A stretch of DNA of 64,000 bases, taken from positions 1,432,877 through 1,496,876 of the forward strand of contig MNCI01010443.1 in the NCBI GenBank assembly GCA_015680685.1, read 5' to 3'. Position numbers and translations under genes: made by a program. The stretch comes from Gnetum montanum (taxonomy: Eukaryota > Streptophyta > Gnetopsida > Gnetales > Gnetaceae). This document shows positions 22,631 to 34,110 of this stretch, one piece after another. The notes below the pieces were generated by a model. It made no database searches. It saw nothing but the letters and a program-made list of their open reading frames with translations, and was not told where the DNA came from. The number at the start of each line of letters is the position of its first letter. Positions within the stretch are counted from its first letter, which is position 1.

Positions 22631-24060
22631 TTTCATAAGGCTAAAAAATGGTTTGCAAATGAGGAAAACAAGGAGATCAAGCGACTATTGGAGTCTTTCT
22701 ATCCTACAGGATTCTAGAGGAACCATCGGAGCAACCGATCTATACCACACGATGCATAAACAACCGCAGAAGGGTGTCACATTTATGCTAGCACGTGACA
22801 GGGTATAGAATGCATGTAGGACTACCATAAAATACAGAAAAGGCACTGAAAGACACTCCTTCTAGTGCCAGAAAACTGTAGCGACTAAAAACATCGATGG
22901 CTGGAAACACAGAGAGGTCATTGGGTGAACAATTTCAACCTCGGATCCGTGCAAGGGCCATGATGGATAAAACTGAAAACGGGGCACCCTAAATGGTCTG
23001 GTCAATTAGACAGGGACTTATTCAGTGTAACTTAAACTTATGTAAACATCATTTTAAGCATGAAATACGTGAAATCTAACTGATGATTAATAAATGTGAT
23101 AATGAAGAAAATAATGCTGAATAGTGATGATAATATAGAAATAACAGAGTTACTGGGATGAGAAAATGCACCACTGTAAATTCATGGGTTCGATTCTCTT
23201 CTCTGCTTGAAAATTTATAACAAGTGATACAGTGCTGGAGGGGCACAGGGAGTCCAAGAATGACCGGAACTCTCAAAATGCCTCAACTATGTTTTCGAGT
23301 ACAAGCTTAAGAGCCAACAATACAAAGTGCCAACAAGAAAAAAGCTAACGCTAAGTGCCAATGCTAAAAGTGCCAACTACTGTAATTTTCCAACCAGGGG
23401 GGTTCTCAACTTGCTAATCAAGTGAGTTCTCAATTTGCCAAATGCTAAAATTTGCCAACCCTTTGAATTTCTAAAATGCCAACCAATGCCAACAATACTC
23501 AAAATTGCCCAAAATTGCCAATCCTTTGAGTGTTGCTCATCGGGGTATTTATAGGACTAGGAGCATGCAAGAAATGAGGCTTAGATGACATGTGTCATGG
23601 ACCCACAAAATGCTAACATGTCCATACTTCATGAACATGCAAAGTTAATCATGAACTTGCCATGCTTCAATTATGCTACCGAAACTGGAGATGCTGGAAT
23701 CAAATATGCCAACAATGTAGATGAGGAATGAGGCACACTAAAGTAGTGTAGCTTCCTGCTACGTTGTGCTATGCTATGGAGCGTGGCATGTTGTTGGCGT
23801 AGCGTAGTTGCTTGCTACACCATGCTATGCTATGTAGTGTAGCATAGCGTAGCCACCAGTTTGAAGAAGAAAATCGCTTTGAAGTCAACTGTTAGAAGCC
23901 TTGGCGCATGTTGGGCTAACTTTTTGAAGCATTTCCTTTTGGTTTTGCATCTTTGCTATGCTATGCTATGCTACAAGAGTTACTTTGACTAGCTTACTAC
24001 TACTACAAGAGTTACTTACGGAACTTCTATATGCACTCCATGGTAGCATGAACCTACAGT
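22631..24060 (-). other. 5' leader and LTR of Tat-like copy B
   Basis: No gene is seen. The leader next to gag (22640-23010) matches copy A. A run of 'TGCCAAC' repeats (23330-23520) lies downstream of the promoter. The outer part (23750-23980) is dense in GCTATGCTATG and TAGCGTAGC motifs like the copy A LTR. The right edge near 24060 is where homology to the Athila-like env-position ORF begins. This suggests copy B inserted into, or replaced, the 3' part of element C. Confidence 0.55.
23546..23553 (-). promoter_or_regulatory. Probable LTR TATA box, copy B
   Basis: The minus strand reads CTATAAATACCCC here, 40-60 bp downstream of GATGACATGTGT (about 23587-23598), the same arrangement as copy A. 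Confidence 0.55.
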
Positions 24061-24069
24061 GTTATTTCA

Positions 24070-25050
24070 TGAGTGGGTGGTGATGGTTGTTGCTCCTCTT
24101 CTTTGGTCACAACAAGGACCTTATCCTACTACCTAAGAGGTGGAAAGAGCATGTCTAAGTGTATCATTAGAATAGTAGGCTATTCCTCCCCTTTTGCACA
24201 ATTTTTGGATAAGGCACAGGAAGGGGAATGCCTTCCTCCCATGCTCATTTTCCTTGAAGTGCTTCTCTATTTCAAGATAGATAAGCTATGGGAGGTTGAT
24301 AGGGAATTTCTTGCTTAGAGTGGCACAAGCATAGGTAGAAAAATTTGTTAGCTAACTTAGCCTCATCATCAAATTGAGGTGGTAGGCCACTATCTTGAAA
24401 TACACATGTTTTGCCATTGTGAGTGCATCATACTCCTTGTGGTCCACTTCATAGCATTGCTGGACCCACTCCTTTTTGACCTTCTGGATCCACTTGTGAT
24501 GAGATATCTATAGGATTGGTCTTAGTTTTAGGTAGTTTAAGGGCCTGAGAGATGGCCTCGATTGAGTAGAACATACTAATGTTCTTGATCTTCATAGTGG
24601 CATATGGCTACTTGTAATTCCAAAATAGATATGTCTCTCCCATATACCACTTTCCACTGGAAGTGATGATGGGCCATATGGGAAAGCTTTGAAGTTGGGT
24701 TCTAATGTCTTCTAGGGCAAAGTCCAAGAAGGTTCCAAAGTTTAGCTCTTGGAGAACGAAACATTGAATTTCCTTTGACTAAATTTGCCTATGGATGACA
24801 TCTATAAATATGACTTCAAGGCTTGGACTTGGTCCCTATGACTCATCTCAATCAGATTGCTCTATTTTAGCTTGGAAAATCTATTAGATAGATTCTACTT
24901 TAGGCTTCTCCTGAAGAACTCCTGTTGCATGAGTTTTGGCTACCTACTCTTGGGGTAGTTCTTACTAGCCCCTTCTAATTTTGGGCTACTTGTCCATTAG
25001 TCAGGATAGTCCTCCTTCCTATCAATGCATAGGTCTTAGTGTCATCTATA
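24070..25050 (-). pseudogene. Env-position ORF of Athila-like element C (5' part only)
   Basis: The minus strand is the counterpart of the plus-strand ORF at 50.46-53.3 kb. Shared pieces are a FxINLxxLIYLxxEK segment, ENEHGRKAFPFLCLI (about 24245) and GGIAYYSNDTLR (about 24180). Extra ORFs between integrase and the 3' LTR are typical of Athila elements, and their role is unsettled. The copy has several stops and is cut at about 24.06 kb by the Tat-like LTR, so the coiled-coil half and 3' LTR of element C are missing. Confidence 0.65.
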
Positions 25051-27220
25051 ATCACAACATGATCAAGGATTAGCATTTGATGTGTAACTTTAGAACACTT
25101 AAGTACCTTATCTCTTTGGGTTAGCTACACTTGGCTAAGTTGTGATCATGGTAGGTTTTATTACTTTCATATTATTTTATTATTATTTCATTTTAGTGTC
25201 TACGAGAGTTTTTTGGAAAGGTTTAATTCTCATGAGTTGTTGATTTTAATATTATTTTATTAGTTAAACCTTATGAGTTAAAAAAATTAAAAAGAAAATC
25301 ATCAAAAGCCTAAGGTTTGTGGGCCCCATGACGTAGAACTCACCTCTAATAGTTGCAGGATTGAAGAACAAGGTTAATCGAACAAGATATTTAAAATTTA
25401 TAGGCTCTAGAAAGTTCTAGGCTTTGAAAATTGCAAAAACTCCTTCCTCATTTGAGAGTAAATGACGAACGTTCACTAAGTGTTAGGTGCTATTTATAGA
25501 ATTTTTTCCTTGCATCAATGGGATCACATGAACATGGTCAACTACATCGATGGGATCATGTCAACATGATCAACTATGTTAATAGGATCTCATTAATGTA
25601 ATTGATCAACAAACTTTTCATCATTAAAAAATAAGGAAAAAGATGAGTTTTAACATAAAATTGGAGTTCAAAGGAAGCCTAAGAATCCTAGAACATAATG
25701 AAATGCATGAATATGACTAGATAATCTATAAAAAAGGAGATTGTATTTGGAGAATTTTAGAGAAATTTGATGAAGGAGTGCACAATTGGATGTAACCAAT
25801 GTAGAATGTGGAAGGTTTTGAATGTGAAAAATGCCTAAGGATGATGAGCTTAACTATCCTAACTAAGGGATATGCAAGTGGATCCTCCTCATAGCAGGCT
25901 CATGCCATTAAGGACCAATTCCCTAAAGAACTTCAATGTGTCAAACTAAGACATTGAGACAGACTTGAAAAATGGAAGTGATGTGAGTTTTGGAAGTCAT
26001 AGGTGGATGAGGTAAAGAGTGGAATGGAGTCTTGTATCATGGTCACATGAAGCCCCTTGTAGATTTCATGATTAAGATGACTTGATAATGTCCATCCTTA
26101 GTCTAAATTAAAACCAACCACTTTCAATGACTTGGCATTGACACTCTAAGACCAATCCATCCCCAAGGCACAAGAATATCTTTGCAGATCAACCACCATT
26201 CCAAAATAGAAAAAACGAGAACTAGGAAGTGAGATGGGCCTTAGTTAAACAGGATTTTCAAGCATGGGTAGCATTTCTTTATAGTCCCATAACCAATGCT
26301 TGTATCCCATTATTTTTTCTAAGTTATGTACATTGAATTTCCATTATTATTTGTTTTTTTTCCTAGATTTTTGAGTTTTTGGATGGAAACCACACCATGC
26401 AAAGACTTAGCTTCCTATTATTAGTCAACAATGGAGTGGTGAGAAATCCATAAAAATAATTATGCACCCAAGAGGGTAGGCAAGTATATAAAGCATAAAC
26501 TTCCCTTAAAGTTACACCCTTGTCTATCCATTTAATCCTTCCTAGGTTTGGAAACGACCAAGGTCACAAGTTCATTAAAAGTTTCATTAAGGAAGGGACC
26601 TCATACTTCCAAAACAATGGAACACCATAGATTTTTGTGATGGGTGGATGACATGGACTCATGGCCTATTATCATGGAAAAGAAACCATGTCTTAGTTAT
26701 CAACACTAAAATTCAAAGACAGAATCCAAACCTTAACAATCAAATAACATTATAGTAAAAACCACCATTAATTGACAACTACAACAACACTAAGTTTTGG
26801 AGGTAATACAGAAAAACAAATCATAAGAAAAGTATAAAATAAATTAAACCAAATAATGTGAAATATATAAGAAAGTGTAAAATATTTTAAGAAATAGAAA
26901 AATGTACTTAAATGATGTAAAATAAAAAAATTGAAAAACTGAGGAGCCACTTTGTTTGATCAACATGGATGGCCATCTCCCCCATGACTAATTTGGAAGA
27001 AGGAGATTTCAAAAATTGAGCATGCATGTCTATCTATTGAGGTGTTCTATTCATTGGCTCTTTTGGGTTCATGGAAAGGTTTGATTTGTTGCATGTTGAT
27101 CAGCAGTTTCTTGTTTGGACTTTCAGGTTTGTAAATTAACATGACCCTTGAAGAAAAGGTTTCATAGATAATATAAGGTTCCTCTTAAAATTTTTGGAAC
27201 TTAATTCTCTGTGGCACATG
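25051..27220 (-). other. Spacer between integrase and env-position ORF, element C
   Basis: No credible gene. It corresponds to 48.35-50.45 kb of element D. Both contain a T-rich, TTTTACAC-rich low-complexity stretch (here 26780-26940 on the minus strand). Both end with a block carrying CTTAGCCAA(A)GTGTAGCTAAC (here about 25140-25100) just before the env-position ORF. On the minus strand TCTATAAATAGC (about 25505) could be an internal TATA box for a subgenomic transcript. Confidence 0.55.
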
Positions 27221-27229
27221 TTTGGGATT

Positions 27230-28177
27230 CTAGTATAGGACCCTATCTCCTAGTTGAAATTTCAATTTCCTAATTCTAAGATCATGTTGTTATTTATTGA
27301 ATGTCATGTGTAGTTCATTAGATGATAAGGCTACCTATTAGTTCTTGTCTAGCAAGTTCTCATAACAAGCTATTCATAGTGTACGAAGCTTTGTTTGGAT
27401 GGAAAGAATTGGTAATTTTTCATACACAAGCTCATAAGGAAATTAACCAATAGGAAGTTTCCAAGTGGAGCAATAGGCCCAAATGGCATGTTTGAGTTTT
27501 GTGATCTAATATCTCCTATATTTACTAACATTTCTTGTTAGTATTTTTGTTATCTCCCTATTCATAACATTTGCTTGACCATTAGCTTGGGGATGGCAAG
27601 GTGTTTTTAGTTTATGCTTAACCTGCAAGTGTTGCATGAGCTTTCAAAAGGTAATGTCTATAAAATGAGTTTTGTTATCATAAATAAGTACACATGGTAT
27701 TTAAAACTTGTTTATAACATACTATTGTACAAATCAAGTAGCCATAGAATATGTGCAATCGATGACAGCTATAGCTTCTACTCATTTCATATAGTAGCCA
27801 ATAGCTACTATGATGTACGCCTTTTCATTTGACATGGGAGTGATGGGATCAATGAAGTCAATGCCCCAAATATCAAAGGGTTCTAGTGGTTGGATTCACT
27901 ATTGAGGCCCCTCTATACAAGTGGTCATTTCACCATCATCTTGGAAACATTCATAGAAGCAGATGAAGTGGTGGACATCCTTGAAAAGTGTTGGCCAGTA
28001 ATACCCTATCATGAGAATCTTAATGATCATGCATCTTCTAGCATAATTTCCCCCACAAGGGTCCTTGTGAGCATCTTGAAGAACACACAGTTGATCAACA
28101 TCAAGTAAGTACCATTGAACTAAGCCATCAACACATACCTTGTAAAGGTGTCCATTGATTTCCATGAAGCATTTCAC
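27230..28177 (-). pseudogene. Integrase of Athila-like element C
   Basis: Zinc-binding region at 28177-27899: AHKDPCGGNYARRC and CFYECFQ, where the second His of HHCC is replaced (GGH to GGN). Core readable from about 27890: FDIWGIDFIDPITPMSN with the first Asp, IYDNKTHF with the second, then HPQANGQANV, where the Glu expected in the element D copy (QAEV) is changed. The tail GDRVLY is near 27250. Stops are frequent. Same order and direction as RT and gag upstream of it. Confidence 0.85.
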
Positions 28178-28329
28178 CTCACAATGAAACTATTGTTTCT
28201 TCCTATGGTTCCACTCTTATGGAATCTCCTAAGTAAGAAGGTAGGTAAGAATGTCATCATACTAGTTGGGTTTAGTAGACATTTTTTTAGTTATTTCTTC
28301 AACAAAGAGGAGGTCATTAGGAAACTAAT

Positions 28330-29760
28330 ATGAAAGTGGAATGTCCTCCTCTTTTTTGTCCCATCTCAACTGAGATAAGTGGTCAAAAATCATGTTGGTT
28401 CTCTTTCAATTTACCATGGTTAGATTAAATTCCTACAATATTACAAGCCACTATTTAACAAAGGGGCTTACTATCACCTTATTCATCAAGAACTAGATTT
28501 CACTATGGTCTATGTGCAAAAACACCTTGTATCCAAGCACATAATGCCTGAATTTCTCCAAAGCAAAGACCACTGCCATTATTTATTTTTCTATTGTGGT
28601 GTAGTTTAGTTGTGTACCAACAATACTTTTGCTTATATAGTGAATGTAGTAAGGATGTTTTTGATCATCCAATTACATGAGCACAACTCCAAATGCATAA
28701 TTGGATGCATTTTTCATGATGTAACAAGGTTTGGATCAGTTAGGTGCTCATAGAGTTATAGTTTCTACAAACTTTTGCTTGAGCTATTGGAATGCACATT
28801 CACATTCCTTGGTATAGATAAATGGAGCATCCTTCTTTGTCAGCTCCACCTATGGTTTAGCAATCTTAGAGAAATTCTCTATGTAGCTCTAAGATAATTA
28901 GTGTGTCCAAGGAACAACCTTGCATCTTTAAATATATCTAGTTGTCTGGTAATTCCTTAGATGACCCTTATTTTTTCAAGATTTACATCGATCCCTTTTT
29001 CTAAAATTCTATGCCCAAACATAATGTTCTCCTAGATCATCAAGTGGTTTTTCTACTAGTTAAGCCTAAGGTTTGTCTCCATGCATCTTTTGAGCACTTT
29101 CTTAAGATAGTTTAGGGCTTGCTCAAACATAGCCCCATAGGTGGAGAAGTTATCCATGAAGTCTTTCGTCCAATTATGGATCTATTGTTGGAAGATGTTC
29201 AGGATAAGAAGTTGGAATGTTGTAGGGGCATTGCATAGGCTGAATGATATCTTTCTATATGCAAAAGTCCCCCATGGATTTGTGAATGTGGTTTTGGCTT
29301 CATCTTCTGGTGCTATTTGGATTTGGTTATATCCACTATAACCATCCAAAAAGCTATAGTAGCAATGCCTAGAAATGGTATCTAATACTTGGTCCATAAA
29401 AGGCAACAAAAAATTATCCTTGTATGTTGCCATGTTCAACAACTTGTAATTGATGCATACTCTTCATTTTTCATCTTTCTTTGGAACTATCACAAGTGGT
29501 ATAATCACCTTGCTATCTACAATGGGATAGATGAACCCCACCTTGAGGAGTTACTTAATCTCTTCTTTCATGATCTTCTTCAATTTGCAATTCAACCACT
29601 GCTGCATCTACCTCTTTAATTTAATGGAAGAAACTATGTATATGTGATGCTAGAATATCCTTGGATCAATTCCAATGAGCTCATGATAAGACCATGAAAA
29701 TCCTATTGACCATGTTTTAACCACCTCCAATAGCTTCATTTTCTACATAGGGGTAAGGTT
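28330..29760 (-). pseudogene. Reverse transcriptase and RNase H of Athila-like element C
   Basis: Best open part at 29442-29182: FLLPFMDQVLDTIS, SFLDGYSGYNQIQIAPEDEA and NPWGTFAYRKISFSLCNAP. The catalytic motif, FMDD in this lineage, reads FMDN here (29160-29149), so the second Asp is lost. The thumb and RNase H are readable in broken frames to about 28350. The GTFAY..CNAP wording is typical of Athila-like RTs and distinct from the Tat-like GTFCY of the 12.6-kb copy. Confidence 0.85.
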
Positions 29761-29841
29761 GGAATTGATGATGATCAGCTTGCCATTTTTTAGAAAAGCA
29801 TACTACATTTTAGCTAGTAGAGTTTTTAACTTAAGGAGCTC

Positions 29842-30720
29842 TTATTTAAAGCTTTCAAGGATTTTCAACTCTCCCCAATTGCTGTCATCAAGTTCATGGG
29901 AGAGTTGGTGATGGATTTGCTCCATTTCATTCATGCCTTCAATGTAGGCACTTGTTAGGTTCTCAGTTTGTTTCATGCACAAAGTTGAACTACATTTATA
30001 TTTAGCTGTCAACCACTGGGTGCCTTCTTGTTTTGTAGTTGCTGCATATAGGCACCTTTCTATTTCTATCAAATCTACACATTGCTTGTATGTTGTGATT
30101 ATTGTGGTTTTCATGATCCATAATTTTTGCCCACAGTGGTACCATGATGCATGGAATGCGCTCTCTCACAATTTTTCCAAAATCATTTTCCTTAGAAATT
30201 TCCAAGGAGACGTCTTTGATTCTCAATCATGCATCTTTTGTACTTAGCCAAGCCCTTCTCATGATGACTAGAAAGTCCCCCTTGTAGTTGTCTACCAGAA
30301 TAACCAGTAAGTCACCACGATAGAACCACCCATGGATGATGGTCATAATGTTCTTTGTCAATTCCAAGGGAATAGTGAAGGACTAATCTACTAACTCAAG
30401 ATGAATGTTACTCTTCTTGAGAGAAGGTAGGTTCGAGGCTTTGTACATTTCATGAGAGATCAAGTTTACACTAGGACTTGAGTCAATAAGAGCCTTACAA
30501 GGCTCATTCCTAGTGATTTTTAAGTAAATAAGGGAATTTTCAAAATCAGATCCTTTTCTAGAAAGGTGGCCATCCTTTATCTAATTTTTAACTATATGGG
30601 TCAACATGACAGTATGTACTTTGAAAGGAATTTAGTTTGAATGGTTCTCGAATGATGTAGCAAAGGATGAAGAAGTAGCAAGGTCATCAGCTATAGGTAT
30701 CTATGAAGGCTTAGAATAAC
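29842..30720 (-). pseudogene. Protease and linker of Athila-like element C
   Basis: The region around 30510-30460 reads CKALIDSSPSVNLISHEMYK on the minus strand, the retropepsin active site with Asp kept (D-S-S instead of D-T/S-G). An open linker frame (30114-29842) leads into RT and contains LTSAYIEGMNEMEQIHHQL, matching element D at 45370-45440. Frame breaks separate the parts. The protease would process gag-pol. Confidence 0.7.
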
Positions 30721-30789
30721 TATTAGTTCAAAAGCAAGGTCTTTTTCAAGGCTTATTGTCCAAACGACTTGACTAGGGAGCTAGTTGTA

Positions 30790-33233
30790 AGTGAACAACC
30801 CTTGTAACATATCTTTTCTATGACTGAGTAGGAGTTTTGCCTTGCATGAATGGAGCTGGTGGTAATTAAGTTGAGGGCAGAGGTACAGGTGTAGAAGGAT
30901 GAGGAGAGTAAAATGGAAATGGGGATTCCCCCCTTAGAGATTAAGCTCTGTAGTACTGAGGAGGGTAGTAGTGGTGTTGAAAAGAGGCAAGACTAGAAAA
31001 GTCATGTAGAAAAATCTGTTGTTGAACATAGTACCCATATGGCTATTAGTAAGGGTACTGCTACCTAGGTGGTGGCATCCCCCATGACTATGGATGCTAC
31101 CATTGCTAGTATTATTCATGAGGTTGGGGTGGAGCTCCACTTAGATAATAGGCTTATTGTTGATGGAACTACCTATAGTTTCCTTAAGGATAAGGTAACC
31201 TCTTGGGTGCTGGCTTTTTTTCCAATCTAGAATCCAATGCATACACACTAGATTTCTACAAGTGTGGCATAATGGGGCAACACCCCTTAGGATGTTAGTA
31301 TTGGTAGATGTCACATCCACCATCATCATCTATTTTAGATACCACAACCTCTTTAACAGTAGTAGCTTTGCCCTTACTCCTTTGATGGGCACATTCAACT
31401 TCCTTCATTCTCCTTCGATCATGACCACTACCTTGCTCTTTGGATTCTTTAGCAATTTTAAGGGCAATTTGGAACTTCTCATCTAAAGAATCCCACATTT
31501 TTTCTACCTTGGCTGATATTTTAGAAAGAGCTTTTTGTATCAACAAAATTTTAAATTACACCACTTCATCAAGTGGTGCATCCTCCTAATTGTTACAAAA
31601 CCAAATCTCCCTTTTGCAAATGGAAGAAACCTAGTTGTACTCCTCTGCATTTTACCTTTTCATCAACTCACCTTCTTCTTTGACCACTTACTCAATCAAC
31701 CTTTGGATCTAATTGTCTCTTAGTTTTGAAAGTCTCCCTTGGAAATAGGCCTCAAGAATTCTCCTCATTTCTATCTAGAGCCTATCTATGATATGGTGGA
31801 GTTTCTCCCTTTGAGAAAAAACTTGGCTTGGGCATTAGTGCAACAATGAATAACACGTACCCACCGACACATCAAAAGATTCATGTGTTCCTTGTCTTCA
31901 CCCTTGGATCTACTTCCTTAGATTAGACACTTGGGAGTATGTTTGATACTTATCATTGAAGAGTTCAAGCATTGTACTCCATCATTTGATTAATTTTGGT
32001 TTTAAGAATTGGTACTAGCTTTCAGCCTCCTTGATGAGTATCCTAGGGAACAACTTCAATTTTTTCCATTCATTTTCAATGTTCTATAAGGAACAGGCAT
32101 TGTGAAAGGCTTGTAGAATTGTATCCCCCTTCAAAATTGGGGATATTGTTCATGTCTAATCATTTGATCCAGCTATCTTTCGCATGCCTCGTTGGAATTT
32201 TCATAACCTTTGTAATGTTCAACATATTTATAGTTGCAAGAAAAGCCTCATCATAGTCACTACCCTTGTGCTGACCATGATGCCTATGATGCCTCTTGTT
32301 GTTCCTTTGTTTGTGGTGGTGGGCCTCCCTTGATTGCCCATGCCCCTGGTCTCTACTATTCTAGTGGGGCCTACAATCATCTCTATCCTACCAATCACCT
32401 ACATCATAGTCTCATCTTTTACAACTTTGGTTGAAGTTGAAGGAGGAAGAAGATGAGAATGATAAAGAAAAAGAGGAAGGAAGACTATCATAAGAATCAT
32501 GCCTACTAATCGCTCTTCTTTGGTCATGGCCATGATTACCATGTTTATCTTTATCACGGTGCTTGTCCACATTCCTAAATTGACTCTGACCTTTAGAGTT
32601 CCCATGGTCATGGGACTCATTATATCCTAAACTAGGGTTGTTTATAGTGGACTAGAAATTCAAAGAAAAGGGGAGGAGAGAATGTGAACTAAGAATCCTT
32701 AGATAGGGGATCCTCTTTTTCCTTTTGCCCTAGCAAGAATAATGAGTTAGTGAACCATTTTTCCTTTAATGCCTTGTAGTGAGCCTCATGTTTCCAATCT
32801 TTCATCCATCATGCTTCAGGGGGATAATAATCCCAATGATCATAGTCTTGCACAATGTATTCATCATTTAACCTTGCAATGCCCAATATCATGAGTGTGG
32901 AGTCTCATTGCAAGAACTGATAGATGAGGTGGCAACAAAAGATTATCCTCCATGTTCCTCCATTGCATCTATTCATCTTGGTGCAAGATGAAGGTGAAGT
33001 TTGAAACATACTTATCTAGATGAGTATAGACCATTCTACATTATTAGGGTAGGTGGTTTTGGGCCTTCACGCCTTTGTTGATTAGAATCACCTTTATATG
33101 GCAACAAAGAATCTCCCCTGTGAGGAGAAGCCATATTAGATTGAAAGAAAAATAATGTGCTTTTATTTCTATTATTATTATTATTAATGATATTGACTTT
33201 ACAATTTGTTACAATGTTTTTATATAATTTCAC
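30790..33233 (-). pseudogene. Gag of Athila-like element C
   Basis: Heavily broken. Recognisable parts are the N-terminal piece near 33.0-32.9 kb with SSCTKMNRCNGGTW (compare SSYTKMSNYDGVIW in element D). The nucleocapsid side at 31546-31295 has KMWDSLDEKFQIALKIAKES and a CDIYQY motif (CDIC in element D), and is followed by a Pro/Gln/Tyr-rich tail to about 30.8 kb. It lies directly downstream of the primer-binding site at 33285. Confidence 0.7.
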
Positions 33234-33266
33234 TAACTTCTAGGTAGTGCATGTAGGTAACTAAAG

Positions 33267-33285
33267 TCCTTAACAATGGCATCAA
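33267..33285 (-). other. Primer-binding site of element C
   Basis: Directly after the LTR end CTCATCA, the minus strand reads TTGATGCCATTGTTAAGGA. It resembles the Athila-type PBS (TGGCGCCGTTGCCGGGGA) and the sites of elements D and E in this window. Several transitions have eroded it. Confidence 0.6.
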
Positions 33286-34110
33286 TGATGAGCAGCGAGC
33301 AGTCCCTACGCCCAACCATACAAATCACTAGCATTCACTAAGAGATCTAATTGAATTCTATAGACTTTAGCTCTCTAACACTATACCTAGGTTGTAAATC
33401 TAACAGATGTGATCAATGTCTTCTTAGTTTCACTTGTGAAGCGCAAGGATATGGTTAAGTGTAGCTGAGGCATATGATTTTTATCATTTTATGTTTTTCA
33501 TTTGATTTACCTAAATGCCAAAAATAAAGTAATTAAATGCTTCATTAATCTAATAAATAGTTAATGCTTTAACTAATTCTAACATAAGAATTTATTCCCA
33601 TTTGTCATACACATCCTGAACATGTTACAACACTACTTGGTTACTAAGTGTTAAGCGCTACTAGGATTACCAAGTGTTAATTGTATGCTTGAGATGGTTG
33701 TACTTATGTATGTTAATTATCTATATTTAATTAAGTAATTTCATGTATTATAATAAATTGCATGAATACTAAATGCATTAAGTAAACATTAAGCTAAGTC
33801 CAAGTGCTATAAGGTTTATCAAGAAATCTTGTCTTTATTGTCATTCACACTAAGCTACTCAGATATATCAATGCTTGAATAAAGATCTGTACAGTTCTCA
33901 ACTCCTAATATAGGTATTTTGAAAATATTCTAGCTTTGAAAAGAAAAAATTGCAAGAGTTCAACTAGCAACTAATGATCGAATGCCATAAATGTGGTAGG
34001 TGCATGCATTTATATAGACAAAACTAGACACTGCATCAATGTGTATACATTAATGCAACAAACCAAGTGTTGATGGGATCATGTTGATGAGGTCCAACAA
34101 TGACTCATCA
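33286..34110 (-). repeat. 5' LTR of Athila-like element C
   Basis: 825 bp, starting TGATGAG at 34110 and ending CTCATCA at 33286 on the minus strand. These are the same 7-bp inverted ends as the LTRs of elements D and E. It contains TATATAAA (34016-34009) and the inner motif TGATTTGTATGGTTGGGC near the end, shared with D. No 3' partner is present. Confidence 0.8.

Noticed and set aside
23180-23215. GGGTTCGATTCTC resembling a tRNA T-arm
   Set aside because: No acceptor stem, anticodon arm or D-arm could be paired around it.
26768-26950. Hydrophobic frame that could be a membrane protein (also 48354-48611)
   Set aside because: Both lie in the T-rich spacer shared by elements C, D and E; the hydrophobicity follows from TTT/TTA codons of low-complexity DNA.
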